Positions 20,830-32,600 of a DNA stretch of 64,000 bases are shown one piece after another. The notes under the pieces were generated by a model, which was not told where the DNA came from, did no database searches, and was given only the letters and a program-made list of their open reading frames with translations. Each line of letters begins with the position of its first letter. The first letter of the stretch is position 1. This DNA comes from Copromyces sp. CBS 386.78 (lineage: Eukaryota > Ascomycota > Sordariomycetes > Sordariales > Sordariaceae), in contig MU839141.1 in assembly GCA_030685235.1 (NCBI GenBank), positions 62,001-126,000 on the forward strand, read 5' to 3'. A program made the translations under genes and the position numbers.

Positions 20830-23512
20830 GGAGATCAAGGATCACTACTGGGCTTTTGTACTTGGAGTTGTTGGTTTTGGGGTGCACGGAGTCTTCATTT
20901 TTCACGATACCCATGGGGAATGATTTCAGCATGGAGTTGGCAGATAAGGAGTAGTCAGTTTCGACATTGTCACTTGGTCATGATACACTGGCCCATAATT
21001 CACAAGCATGATTGGCCTTGTTCGATTGCAAAAGAGAACGCATTGCAGGTTGTGATTTGACGCTTTTGTTCTCTTCCATGTCCCATTTTGCTCAAAGATC
21101 GTATGCCTTTGCCGTGAGAACCAAGTGTCATTGTCCTTAGGAGCTATCAGTATGAGGCCAATCCACTACCCTTCCCATGACATCGGCTGTCTCTCTCATA
21201 ATATAACGACTGTCTCTAACCACATGTGGCAAACAGTCATGAGCTTTCATAGTAAGTCATTTCGCGCAAGGCCGTAAGTCATTGCATTCTGTCGGAACCG
21301 TCATCATCATCTGAGCTTTGGCCTTAGGAGTTTGAGTTTTGGAAAATGGGTAAGAAAGACGAGCCGAGAACGATATAAGGGAAGAGTTGAGAGAGGGCCC
21401 AAGAGAAATAAAAGGATAAAGATAGGTAGATAGAACCTAGATCTTCCCTATAAAGGTACCGGGCAAGCGACGATATCTATCATCTTCCGCAGTGATACCG
21501 AATGATAACGTCTTCCCTTTCTGTAGTATTCCTCTCGGAAACGATGTTCGTCCACATTACGATCTCTCGCAACTCGTAATCAGAATCGTCAAGATGGCTA
21601 ACTTAACGATGCCTATGGTGCGAACTGCTACGAAATGATACTGTGAAGGTTAAGACTCTCTGCCCCACTTGGTTAAAGACAGTCGTTATATTAGGTGCAG
21701 GCAGTCGATTTAATGAGAAGGTCCACTACACGGTTGGTACGTTTATGAATCGATGGCGATCATAGTGCTCTTGATGTTCTTTCGCCGTGTATCTGCAGCC
21801 TTTGCCGTACATCCCTCTTGAACCCGAAGAGGCAACTTGTCTTTCCCTTGGAATAAGAGATACTCTCCCATTCAAACAAACAAACATGTACCATGGAAAC
21901 GGTCGCGCTCCTATAGTTGTAATGCGCATGGAGAGTGACAATCATGACAACAGATAGCCCCCCCCCCCCCCCCATGGCGACGATCGAGAAGGAGCTTGAG
22001 GACCATGACAGAACTTGGAAGGCGACGTGCCATGCGATCAAGGAGTGGCATCACAAGAAGAAGGTAGAGAAGAAGCCCCGACCTCACGCTGAAGGTCACC
22101 GTGGGAAACCACGACCATTGCTTGGCTTTCATGGTTGAACTTGTGAATTTTAAGGGTGTTCGGAGTTGAGGTTTTTTGATACATAGGACGTGGGAACGAT
22201 TCGCAAATGGTGCCTCGAGAATTGGGATAAACACACACTGTTGGTTTGATAGTTGGTTAGCTCGAAACCGCGGGCAAACTTCCTTAAGTGCTTTAACATC
22301 CAATTCAGGCCCGCGCCAGTAATCCCCATGCTAGGGATTAATTGTTGTAGAAAGTGAACAACTGGCTGCGGTATGAAATTATACCATTTTGACTTGTTTT
22401 TATAACATCCAGTCCTCGCATGTAGCGGGCCATCGCGTTTACCCTCCCTAGAAGAGGCATGATTCCAAGATATGTAATACTAGAGTGGCTCGAGGTAGAT
22501 ATGCCAAGTTGAATCGTCCTGATGGATACATTACACTTCCCGATGCGTCTCACCCTCCGCGCATTTCATCGTTTCCGTATGAGGTCTGGGACGGGGTCGG
22601 ATAGATTTTGTCCAGAGGACCAGGAGTACAAACTAAGAGACACCAAGAATTGGCGCACCGCTCGTCACGTCACGTCGAAGGTTCCTTCAACGTGCTGTTT
22701 TCCCATCCATGATGACACCTCCAAATGATTCGGCTGCCGTTCGCAATGTCATGGGTCTTCAGTCCTACCGTGACCGCAGGATCCCTGCGTTAACTGGGTA
22801 CCTTACCTTGCTGCGCCGTCAATCCTACTGTCCCGTCAAAATCCCATGAGTGTAACCTAACCTAACCGTCAACACAGCGTTATCTAAACTTGAAATGCTC
22901 TCTCCAGCTTGGAAAATTATGAACAGACCAAGAGAAACAGTCTAGCCCGGCCCGGCTCCATTTCCCATTGGAAGCCTTCCGTCTCTTCCCTGTCTTAAGT
23001 CCGATATCATGCGGGTGAAAATGGTGAGTCGTTTGGAGCCACCAGGCAATATCCGTTGATCACTTTACCCGCTGCTGTGCCTCGATGACACCTCAAGACC
23101 CCGCGAGACCCTTACATCAGCGCAGCAGAAGTTGACTGGATTAATTGGGAGGCACCACTGACGTACCGTTGAGTCTCTGAAGATGGTAAATTCTTCATCT
23201 AAAAGCAGAAGGCAGCTCTGGGCGCGGCCGCTCGTGAGGCACCGTCAAATTAACTGCTACGTCGAAAGACGGTGAACGCGTGAGAAAGGTCGCGGAAGTG
23301 ACTTGCCTTTTGACTTCATGATGTTTTCCATGTCTTGGGGTTCCATCAGGATGGTTTGGAAAGAGGACTGGCCGGTTGTGGTGAGGAAAAGCATCTATAA
23401 AGAAGTGAACAATCTTCTCCCATTACCCATCAATTACATCATCCAAACACTTCCCCGACACTCATCAATCCTCCCAACATCCTTCACTAACCTCAGAGAG
23501 CATCCAGCGAAA
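20830..23512. other. Large intergenic region with poly-C run
   Basis: No gene is supported over 2.7 kb. It holds a run of 16 C at 21958-21973, directly followed by an ATG and a short Lys-rich frame that I did not accept. The rest is low-feature sequence of normal composition. The last ~100 bases form the promoter of the secreted-protein gene. Confidence 0.4.
23396..23401 (+). promoter_or_regulatory. Possible TATA box of the secreted-protein gene
   Basis: TATAAA lies 112 bp before the start codon at 23513, followed by a C/A-rich leader. The spacing suits a leader of roughly 80 nt. Confidence 0.45.
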
Positions 23513-24290
23513 ATGGTCAACCTCCTCGCTTTCTCCTTCACCGCAGTGGCATGTCTCACCCCCATCGCCGGTGCTGTTCCCACCGCTCCCACCAACACCG
23601 CTCGTGATGTAGCCTCTGCTCCCGAGCCCTTCTCCTTCGCCAAATGGGTAGACGAGATCATCGCCAACCCCGAAGAAGCTGCCACTCCTCAGCAGGCTCT
23701 TGACGCTTATTACACCTATGTCAACAGCACGGCCTCCAGCGACAATGTTTTCCCCGAAACAGCCTCCAGGATGCACAAAAGACTTACCTGTAACCAGCTT
23801 CTCGGGGGAGAAGCGCCGGTACGTTCGTTGTTTTCCACATTTGACAATTTCAAGGTGCAGTCGGAAAGCTAACCGAACATGCTTGCTATGACGTACACTA
23901 GATCCCTGACGCAGTCGAATGCATCAACTACCTCGCCCGCCTCAACACGCAAAAGTGCGAGATCTACCGGGGCTCGAGCCACGTCTCGTTCCGGACGCAC
24001 GGCAATGCCGAGATGATTGGCATCAGGCCGGATAGCAATGGTGCTCGACGATTTGGTAAGTCACCTTCCCACTGTCCTAGGAAATGATTAGGAAAGAGAA
24101 GAATGGAAAAACAAAGTTGAAAAACAAAATCGCTGACAATGTAGACAGCAACAACGTCGCCCGCGCCGGCGGTAAAGTCATGGACGCCTGCTCCCGAGCG
24201 GACAACACGGTGCAAGGGCAGGATGCAACGCCGGATACTGCGGTGCCGATTGCTGTGCACATTATCAAAAAGGGTTGGGGACCTAAATGA
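23513..24290 (+). CDS. Small secreted cysteine protein (Hce2/Ecp2-like pattern, tentative)
   Basis: Exons 23513-23818, 23902-24055 and 24145-24290 give 201 residues. The start MVNLLAFSFTAVACLTPIAG is a clear signal peptide with cleavage near AGA/VP. The mature protein has one likely N-glycosylation site (NST) and four cysteines after the signal: LTCNQLL, VECINYL, QKCEIYR and MDACSRA. The order C...C...C...hydrophobic...C and the terminal GGKVMDAC segment resemble the fold of Ecp2/Hce2 secreted proteins, but the match is by eye and weak. Removing both introns (donors GTACGT and GTAAGT) converts short dead-end frames into one coherent reading. Role unknown; extracellular location is well supported. 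Confidence 0.78.
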
Positions 24291-25312
24291 ACGGGAAGAA
24301 GAAGAAGCCTTTTGGTATTGTTCTTCCGGAAAAGTAGTAACCAGCCGAGATCGTTACGAGGTGTATAAACCGTAACCGGTCGGGCATATTCGGAGTGTTT
24401 GATGAGTGTCCGGACTGTGGTGATCGATGGGGCTTGTGTCGTTCAGGGGCTTTGTTTACATCGCCAGGGTTAGGGTCGCACAAACAAACCCGACGATGAC
24501 AGCGAGTGGGGACACTTGGGAGGAGGAAGACAAGGGTATGGTGGAGTTGTCAATGAGATCATGAGTTGGATGAGATAGTGATACGCGGCTGTAAAAAATG
24601 ACAGATGAGATGGACAGAGAAAAATAAATTGGCCGGCGATATAGGAGTCCTTGAGCTTACCGGAGCTATCCGATCGCATGTGTCTTTTCATGAGATCACT
24701 TAATGAGGGAGGTTGAAGGACATTGGCCTGAGTGGGCAAATAACCAGTGGTACAGAATGTCCGGGCAGCGAAGGGTCTCGAAGCATCTGCCTGATACAAG
24801 ACTCGCCTGGGTTAGATGGCATGGCGGAGGGAAGAAGATGGTCCAACGACTGTTAATTCTCAGGCCGCAGGACTTCGTTGTGGTACCAGACCAACCGCTT
24901 GGTTGGAAGGTCCTTGAAAAGATGCTACCAGCACCAGACTACAGCATGTCCAAAGCCGCAAACTGCTGAACGTATTTGATAGACACTGGCGCATTGGCAG
25001 GGGTCTCCCGGTAAAATCGAGGATGGTCTGCACGGGCTTCAGATGAACGGTCGAATGGTCTCCAATACCACCTCCCATTCCGCGTCCCTCCGACCGACTT
25101 TCAACCTTTTTGTAAAACAGTGGAATTCCAGGTGCGGGCTGATGATATCCGTGGCGGGTAACGATGCGTAATGATATCGGATCCATGGCGTGATTTTCCC
25201 AGGCGATAACTTTCCATTAACCAGTCGCTATATATGTACACAGGACAAGTCCAGTCCGCAAACGCCTCGTGTGTCCGTTTCGATCATATCATAACTGTCG
25301 TCTGGGAACACT
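24291..25312. other. Intergenic region
   Basis: 3' flanks of two convergent genes. Short open frames show no features. Nothing else is seen. Confidence 0.45.
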
Positions 25313-25753
25313 CTAGTGCTTGGCGGGGGCAGCAGCAGCGGGATCAGCCTGCTTCTCGGTGGCCTCGGAGGTCTCGAGGAACTTCCTATCGGGGTGTTAG
25401 CGATCGAGGGTATCATGATGATGCGTGGTGACGATAGCGAGGAAGACGTGGGCGTCGGAGAGGGCGAAGGAGGGACGAGGGACGAGGAAGAGATGGAGGC
25501 TCCGTACTTGATGAAGTCGGCCTCGTCAGAGCTGGAAGCGTTGATGGGGGGAGTAGCAGGGGTCGACTTGCTGCCGCCGGAAGCAAGGTAGACACCGCCG
25601 AAGAGGGAGCCAAGAACACCCATGGCAAGCTGTTAGGAAGCTGTTGTTAGTGGAGGCTCTTGTTTGTTGTTGATGACGATGCTATTCCATTGGAGGGGCA
25701 CTGACGTATTGGGAGGCGACCTTCTGGCCAAAAACTTGGTAGTATTGTCCCAT
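25313..25753 (-). CDS. atp19: Mitochondrial ATP synthase subunit k (ATP19)
   Basis: Minus-strand exons 25753-25706, 25629-25508 and 25385-25313 give 80 residues: MGQYYQVFGQKVASQY, then LAMGVLGSLFGGVYLASGG, then an acidic segment ending DEADFIK-KFLETSEATEKQAD. This matches the small F1Fo dimer-associated subunit k: one N-terminal membrane helix, then a short hydrophilic DEADFIKKFLE tail as in yeast Atp19 (DEEKFIENYLKK). Intron 1 uses an unusual GTCAGT donor but has CACTAAC and CAG. Intron 2 has GTACGG and CTAAC. Known role: subunit of the inner-membrane ATP synthase, associated with dimers. Reading on past the second exon as one frame gives a spurious Ser/Pro-rich 131-residue product. Confidence 0.9.
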
Positions 25754-26357
25754 TGTGACGGAGGTTATTGGAAGTCCTGGCGGGGTGTTTTCGGAGCTTG
25801 GTGGTGATGGGGCCGGCGTGGAGGATTCGACGGTTTGGAAAACGACGCAAAGGTGAGAAGCTCCGTCGCGCGACCTGCCGAAAATTTGGCTGCCTGAGGT
25901 TGCAGCTCGCTAGCCCAGCCCAGCCCGACCTCCCGCTGCCAAGCCATTGACCCGTTCGAGCCGCCTGCACGTCCAGACTCCAGAACGTCAACGTCGCGGA
26001 AGGTGCACAGACCATCCCACATGCCATTTCCGCTGCCCCGCCAGGTACGTACACTAGTACGCTAGTGTTATCGCGACCGTTCGCTACGTCACTGCTCGAA
26101 TTGCGCCCGGCTTATGGTCCGGAGTTGGAGGAAGCTCATCTGGAGCTCATCTCAGTCTGCCATCGCATTCCGCTTCTTTCCATCACCACATCTTCGATTC
26201 CCTGATTGTTTTCTTTCCTAATTGTAAATACCGCTGATACAAGATCAGGGACAACAACGACATTTTCTACATTAAACTACACCACCGCGCCAACATCGCG
26301 CATTCCGTCGCATACGAGCGAATTTCCCAAATCCCGATAGAAATCACATAAACCACA
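25754..26357. other. Shared promoter of two mitochondrial-protein genes
   Basis: About 600 bp lie between the divergent subunit k and MTP18-like genes. The right half is C/A/T-rich leader sequence up to ACCACAATG. A shared promoter for two mitochondrial proteins is an inference. Confidence 0.45.
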
Positions 26358-27397
26358 ATGTGGCCCTTTGGAAGCAGCAACAACTCAGACAAGCCGGCGC
26401 CTCCTCAGCCATCTCCTCGAGAAGCCGGCCCTCTACAGGACAAGGTGGAGAAGAAGGTTGTCGACGTCAAGAACGCCGTCCATGACGAATTCGACCCCAA
26501 GAAGCTGCCCCCGCGGGAAAAGCTCCCCGATCGTCTCCAGAAGATAATCGACGGGACCGACAAGGAGGAGAACTTTTACGACGATCTTGTTGAGGGCTAG
26601 TACGTGTTCTACACCGGAAAACCAGTACAAAAAAGAAAAAGAAAGGAGATAAGGACCCAAGAGTCTAACACAGAGCTAACACTGGCCATGTACTCTACGA
26701 CAGCGCTCCTCCCTCCACCGACTCCAACGTCCGTTACGCCGCCTACGCCGCCCGCTTCCGCACCATCCTCCTCTCCGCGCACCGCTACGTCGCCTACACC
26801 TCCGACATTGGCGAGTCCTTCCGTCCCGTCGCGCACCCCTGGCTCGTCCGCGGTGCCTACGGTGTCTCGTGGGCTTACATCCTCGGCGACGTCAGCTACG
26901 AAGGCTACAAGGCCTACTGGCACAACGCGCGGGTGCTGGACCCCAACATCGAGCTCACATCGCGCCAGCAGCGCATTTTGGGTCTGATCGACGAGAACGG
27001 CAACAAGAAGCTGGAGGACGACAAGCCGACCCCCGGCAAGATCACGCCCCTGGAGGACTACCGCACCGTGATGCTGCAGCGTGGTATCTTCCAGAGCGTG
27101 GCCAGTATGGGTCTGCCTGCGTTTACCATCCACAGCGTGGTGCGGTACAGCGGTCGCGCGCTGAAGGATGTCAAGAATAAGACCATCAGGACTTGGGGTC
27201 CCATTGGTCTTGGGTTGGCGGTCGTGCCCTTCCTGCCTACCTTGTTCGATAAGCCGGTTGAGAATGCGGTCGAGTGGATCTTCCACAAGGGCTTCGAGAC
27301 GTTTGGCGGCAAGGAGGCTGTTGGTCACGCGCCACTTATCGGAAGAGAAAGGACGCTGAGCGAGAAGCCTACTCTTCCCAAGGAGAAGAGGGAGTAA
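26358..27397 (+). CDS. MTP18-family mitochondrial fission process protein
   Basis: Exons 26358-26599 and 26704-27397 give 311 residues. Exon 1 ends in TA and the intron starts GTACGT, so the apparent TAG stop exists only in unspliced DNA. Splicing makes TAC (Tyr) and gives DLVEGYAPPSTDSNVRYAAY. The body carries MTP18 hallmarks: SDIGESFRPVAHPWLVRGAY, VSWAYILGDVSYEGYKAY and LQRGIFQSVASMGLPAFTIH, plus a C-terminal hydrophobic stretch (GPIGLGLAVVPFLPTLFDKP). The first ~80 residues are charged and disordered. Known role of the family (human MTFP1): inner-membrane protein affecting mitochondrial fission. The fungal function is inferred. Confidence 0.88.
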
Positions 27398-27796
27398 GCC
27401 AGACGGAGATGTGATGGAAGGATGCATAGGATGACCGAAGATGATACCCTCAGATGACACATCTGTTGTACATAAGGAGGAGTTACAAACTCACCGCTTT
27501 GAAGGGACTGTTTCCCTTTGCTTCTGCAGTGTATTATAGGTACACTCTACGTATCCATTCTTGTAACAAATGGTTTGTGAATTGGTCAAGTTACATGAAG
27601 TATCCATGATATATGTGAGGTCATCTAAAGAAATGCCGAGACAACTTCCCAATCCCAGCACTTGGTATCAAGAAGTGCCCTTATAGACCGAATATCGAAA
27701 CCGCTAGGCCACTCGTCGCTATGCCGTCAAAACATGCAAAGAAAAGGACAACATAACTGCCGCTTCCCAAATCCATCGATCATCCGCCACCCTCCC
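27398..27796. other. Convergent 3' intergenic region
   Basis: 399 bp between two stops facing each other. AT-richer 3' UTR sequence; nothing else is seen. Confidence 0.5.
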
Positions 27797-28768
27797 TCAC
27801 ATTTCAATCAAATCCGGCGGCGGCCCCACCCCCCTCAACAACACAATCGTATTCCCATTCACCAACACCCTCTCAATCTTCTCATTAAACTCCAACATCC
27901 TCCCGCCCTCCACATGGAAAACCCTTAGTCTATCCTCCTCCTTACTCGACTGATTATTGATATTCTGCACCTGCAGACTCCTCGCCGCCGCATCCAACAC
28001 CCTCCCCACTACCCACTCCTTATTATAAAAGAACTCCCCCTTGGGAATCTTGGCTTTCGCCGTCTCGTTCTCCGCCTCCACAAACAAGTATATCCTCTTC
28101 TCGGGTGGGATCTTCTCATCCCCCTTGGCCGTCTTCTTCAGCGTGTTGAGCGCCATCATCCGTTGCGCAGCCGTGCTCGGCTTCGGTTTCGGCATCGACC
28201 GCGCCGCCTCCTCACGCTTCGTCTTTCCCCACAGCTTGAACCGTTCCAGCGCGCTCTTGGCGCTCGCTTGCACCGTCGCGGCCGTAGCGGCGGCGCTCAT
28301 CGCGCGCGCCCCGATGGGCACCTTGGATTTGCAGTCGTGGTCTTCGGCGAGTCGGTGCTTGAGGCAGTAATCCCTGTTGCAACTCGTGCAGTGCACTCCC
28401 GGGACTAGCGAGGTGCCGATGATGGTCTTACAGGCGTCGTCGGCGCAGGGTTTTTGGGCGACGAGGTCGCGCATGCGTTTGCCTTCTCCCGCGGAGGGGC
28501 GGGCGAGTTGGGCGAGTCGCCGACGCTCGGCCCAGGCGCCGGCACAGGAACAGTTGTGTGAGGACTCGGAGCGGTGGTCGAGGCAGAAGGTCTTGTGGCA
28601 GGATTGGCAGAAGAAGGGGAGGAAGTCGAGTTGGTTGCAGTATTCGAGCTGGCAGTGTTTTCCGATTAGGCTGGCGTCGGTGTCGGCGCTGGAGGCCCCA
28701 GAGGGGGAGACGACGTCGGCGGTGGACATTTTGACGTAGCTGCTGTCGGAGGGGTCGTTGTTGGACAT
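27797..28768 (-). CDS. cuz1: CUZ1/ZFAND1-type double AN1 zinc-finger protein
   Basis: A single exon of 323 residues. Two AN1 zinc fingers lie at ~39-76 (CQLEYC...CQSCHKTFCLDHR...HNC) and ~109-147 (CADDAC...CTSCNRDYCLKHR...HDC), each with the full Cys/His set. The C-terminal ~100 residues (IYLFVEAENETAKAKIPKG ... NTIVLLRGVGPPPD) form the ubiquitin-like domain of this family. Yeast Cuz1 and human ZFAND1 bind Cdc48/p97 and the proteasome and help cells survive arsenite; domain order and length agree with that family. An Ala/Lys-rich linker containing ALERFKLWGKTKREEA joins the two halves. Confidence 0.9.
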   Translation of the reverse strand: MSNNDPSDSSYVKMSTADVVSPSGASSADTDASLIGKHCQLEYCNQLDFLPFFCQSCHKTFCLDHRSESSHNCSCAGAWAERRRLAQLARPSAGEGKRMRDLVAQKPCADDACKTIIGTSLVPGVHCTSCNRDYCLKHRLAEDHDCKSKVPIGARAMSAAATAATVQASAKSALERFKLWGKTKREEAARSMPKPKPSTAAQRMMALNTLKKTAKGDEKIPPEKRIYLFVEAENETAKAKIPKGEFFYNKEWVVGRVLDAAARSLQVQNINNQSSKEEDRLRVFHVEGGRMLEFNEKIERVLVNGNTIVLLRGVGPPPDLIEM

Positions 28769-29683
28769 GGTGAGAAGAGGGGTGGGCGAAGCTGAGCTTC
28801 GCGAGTTTTTATATATAGGCGTATGGTCTGGGGTTTGGTGATGAGATGCCCCTGGATTCTATTCGAAGGAGTCGATGATTTTGATGGTAACCCCTGCCAG
28901 CCGTAAGGGACGCTGGTGCCTTCGCTTGTGCTACAATAGCTAAAGATAGCTTAGGCGTGGCAAAGAGGTCGTTGTGGTATGAAGATTCGTAAGTTCGTCG
29001 AAGAGTTTGGCTTGTCACAAGACGTGTTGGTGGAGGCTCGATGACAAACCAGACGGAAAGGTTGTAAAGAGGAAAGATGGCTTCGTGATGTCCCTTCGGG
29101 GTCCATTGAGCATGCGTCGCCTGCCTTTCAGCGCCGCCGCAGCGGTCCTCGCGGCCCAGGGGCAGTCAGCCGCTGCCGTCAGCAGCGGTACGGTGGAGCT
29201 GGAAGGGTCTCGAATGCACGAAATTGTGGAGAGATCTGGTAATCAACAGGGGCAACAACAACCCAGATTGCCTGCCGGATGCCCACTGGTGGCGCTCGAG
29301 TCCACTGAATGGAGTAGAGCAACCTCACCTGGTGATGTCAGTCGTTGATGTTTCCTGAAACAAAACAAAGGATTTCCTCTTGAACCGCAGTCTTTGGATA
29401 GCGAACCCCCGCCCCCTCTTTGAATCTCTCTCATAACTGCCAACTACTCAATGCTATGAGAAGTCGAAGCCAGTGAAAAAAGAAACCCGATTCACAACCA
29501 CATGCCAAGTTCAGGGTTAGGGTCGTCCATGAGCCCTGTTTGCCATCTTCAACGCCGAACGCGTCTTTGTGATGACGAAATAGAGCAGTAAAAGAGCTTG
29601 CCATATCCTCATTGAACTTACGGAAGAGAATTCAGTTACCACCGATATGACCAATCACCAAAATACACACCTCCTCGCCCACC
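28769..29683. other. Divergent promoter region between CUZ1-like and RAD4-like genes
   Basis: About 915 bp separate two divergent genes. An AT-rich TATATAAAAA stretch on the minus strand (near 28806-28817) lies about 40 bp before the CUZ1-like start. No coding feature is supported. Confidence 0.45.
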
Positions 29684-32600
29684 ATGCCACCCTATTTCCC
29701 GCGCAAGCGAGTCCGCGATGAATCTCCCATTCCAACCTCTCCAGCCAGCACCGAACAGAAGAACGGCGCAAAACGAAGAAAAGGCACAGAGGACAACCTT
29801 AACATCTCCAAATTGACAGCCCCTCCTCGCAAGCCCACCCTCTTCGACGCCCTCGACGCAACCGCCAGTCCAGCCTCCTCATCCAAAACCAGCCTCGCAG
29901 CATTGGCGCTCGACGAGAACTCCGATAACGACTCCAGTTCTCTCTCATCCCTATCCGACGGTGACTTTGAAGATGTTCCCGTCTCCAAGAAGAAACAAAA
30001 GCTCAGCACGCAGGTAAATGAAGAGGACAACAATAACAACGACCCCCAGCCCCAACTGCAAACAGCCTCAACAAACGTCCCCGAAGTGCCACCCGCAAAG
30101 CGAAGAAAAGCCAAACCCAAAGGCAAAGACAACCTCAAAACCACCAAACTAACAGCCCCACCACGAAAACCAACCCTCTTCGACGCCCTCGACGCCACCG
30201 CCAGTCCCGCAGGTTCCTCATCCAAGACCACTAGCCTCGCAGCATTAGCCCTCGACGAGAGCTCCTCCGACTCCGACGCCAGTTCTCTCTCCTCCTTATC
30301 CGATGGCGACTTTGAAGATGTTCTTGTCCCCAAGGAGAAGAAGAAGAAACAGAAGGTCAATGCCCAGTCCATCTTGGAAGAAGAGGAGGACGACGACGCC
30401 GACGAAGACGAAGATCTCATCTTCGAAGACGTAGAACCCTATCAACCCCAGCAACCAACCTCAGCAAACGTCCCCGAGGTGCCTACGGGTGACCTCGAAC
30501 TGACGCTCATCCGCGACACGCGCATCTCGCTCGCCAACGCGCTGGGGAAGAAGGGCCCCTCCAAGTTAGAACGGAGGATACGGGTCTCGACGCACTGTGT
30601 GCACGTGCAGTTGCTTCTGTGGCACAATGCTGTCCGCAACGCTTGGTTGTGCGATCCGGAGGTGCAGGGGATTCTGCTGTCGCATTTACCGCCGAAGCTG
30701 TGGGATGAGGTGGAGAGGTGGAGGAGGGGTAGTGGGTTGGAGGTGGTGGGATCTGATGATGGTGATGGGAAGGAGGCTTCGAGTAAAAAGAAAGCACCGG
30801 TGCAAAAGAAGACGAGGGCACAGTTAAAGGGGAAAGGGAAGGACAAGGTCAAGGGGGAAAATGCTGTCGGAGCGGACAGGTCGCGCGATTGGGGTCAGGC
30901 AGCGAAACATCTGGAAAAGGGCGCGGTGGATTTGAGCCATGGCGATCCGCTGTTTCGGTTGATGAAGGTTCTCAGCGCGTGGTGGAAGCAACGGTTCCGG
31001 ATCACGGCGCCGGGATTACGAAAATGGGGGTACATGACGTTGGAGAGGTTGGATCGTTTGACCAAAGCTTTCAACCAGGAAGAACATCAGCCGGAACGAT
31101 TTGGAGAGCGAATTGCCAGTTTGGAAAACTTTCGCGAATGTGCTTCAGAATGCACTGGAAGCCGTGATGTCGGTGCTCAACTTTTTACGGCCCTGTTGAG
31201 GGGGTTGGGTGTTGAGGCTAGGTTTGTGGCCAGTTTACAGCCTTTGGGGTTTGGCTGGACCAAAATCGAAGAGGCAGAGCCGGAGAAGGACGAAGATCTC
31301 AACTCTACGCCGAAAAAGAAGGCGGTTGCCAAGGAGACCGTTACGACGCAGGCTTCGGGGACATCTACGAGACGTGGCGCTAGCCGTAAGGCCACGAAGA
31401 TCCAGAGGTCTAACTCGGAGCTCATAGCAGCAGATAGTGACGATGATCTAGTCATCAGTGACCCCGAGCCCGAACAAACACCTCGAAAAAGCAACAAGCT
31501 CTACGACAAGGACCTGGAGTTTCCCCATTACTGGACCGAGGTTCTTTCCCCAGTCACCAAGAAGTATTTGCCAGTTGACCCCATTGTCAAATCCGTCATT
31601 GGAACAAATCGGGAGTTGATCGAGTCTCTGGAACCACGGGGCAGCAAAGCAGACAAGGCCAAACAGGTCATGGCCTACGTCGTAGGATATTCGCCAGACG
31701 GCACAGCAAAGGACGTCACAGTGCGCTATCTCAAGAGACAAACTTTGCCTGGGCGCACCAAAGGCATGCGGATCCCCATCGAGAAGGTTCCCGTCTACAA
31801 CAAGCACGGCAAGGTAGCGAGGTACGAGATGCACGACTGGTTCCAGGAAGTAATGAAAGGCTACGCCAGAGGCGGTAGGAGCAAGCCTGCCTTGACCGAC
31901 ATTGACCTACAAGAAGACGCGACGGACCTGAAGCCGGCGAAGCCCGAGAAGAAGGAAGTCAAAGAAGGCGAAGAGACTCTGCAGTACTACAAGCAATCCA
32001 AAGAATTCGTTCTCGAACGCCATCTCAAGCGCGAAGAGGCACTCCTCCCCAACGCGCGACCGGTCAAAATGTTCAGGAACAAAGGCGGCAGCAAAAAGGG
32101 AACCACTGCCGCTCAAGACGAACCTGTTTACTCCCGCAAGGACGTAGTCCAAGTCAAAAGCGCCGAAACCTGGCACAAGCAAGGACGTGCTCCCCTCCCC
32201 GGCGAGCAACCTTTGAAGCGCGTGCCGTACCGAGCAGCAACTAACAACCGGCGACGCGAGATCGCTGAAGCAGAACAGCGTACGGGCCAGAAGGTTCTGC
32301 AGGGATTATACAGCTTCGACCAAACGGATTGGATTATCCCGCCGCCCATCGAGAACGGCGTCATCCCCAAGAACGAGTACGGCAACATCGATTTATTTGC
32401 CGAGCACATGTGTCCTGAGGGAGCGGTGCACGTTCCTTACCGCGGCGCGATGCGGGTGTGCAAGCGGCTTGGGATAGACTATGCCGAGGCGGTGGTGGAT
32501 TTTGAGTTTGGTCATCGGATGGCGGTGCCGGTCATTCAGGGGGTGGTTATCGCTGAGGGCCATCATGATCAAGTGATGGAGGAGCTGGCCAAGGATGAGG

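Noticed and set aside
21944..22138. Short plus-strand frame around the 16-base C-run (MATIEKELEDHDRTWKA...)
   Set aside because: Composition is somewhat protein-like, but it depends on homopolymer length, is under 65 codons, and has no splice partner or family match.
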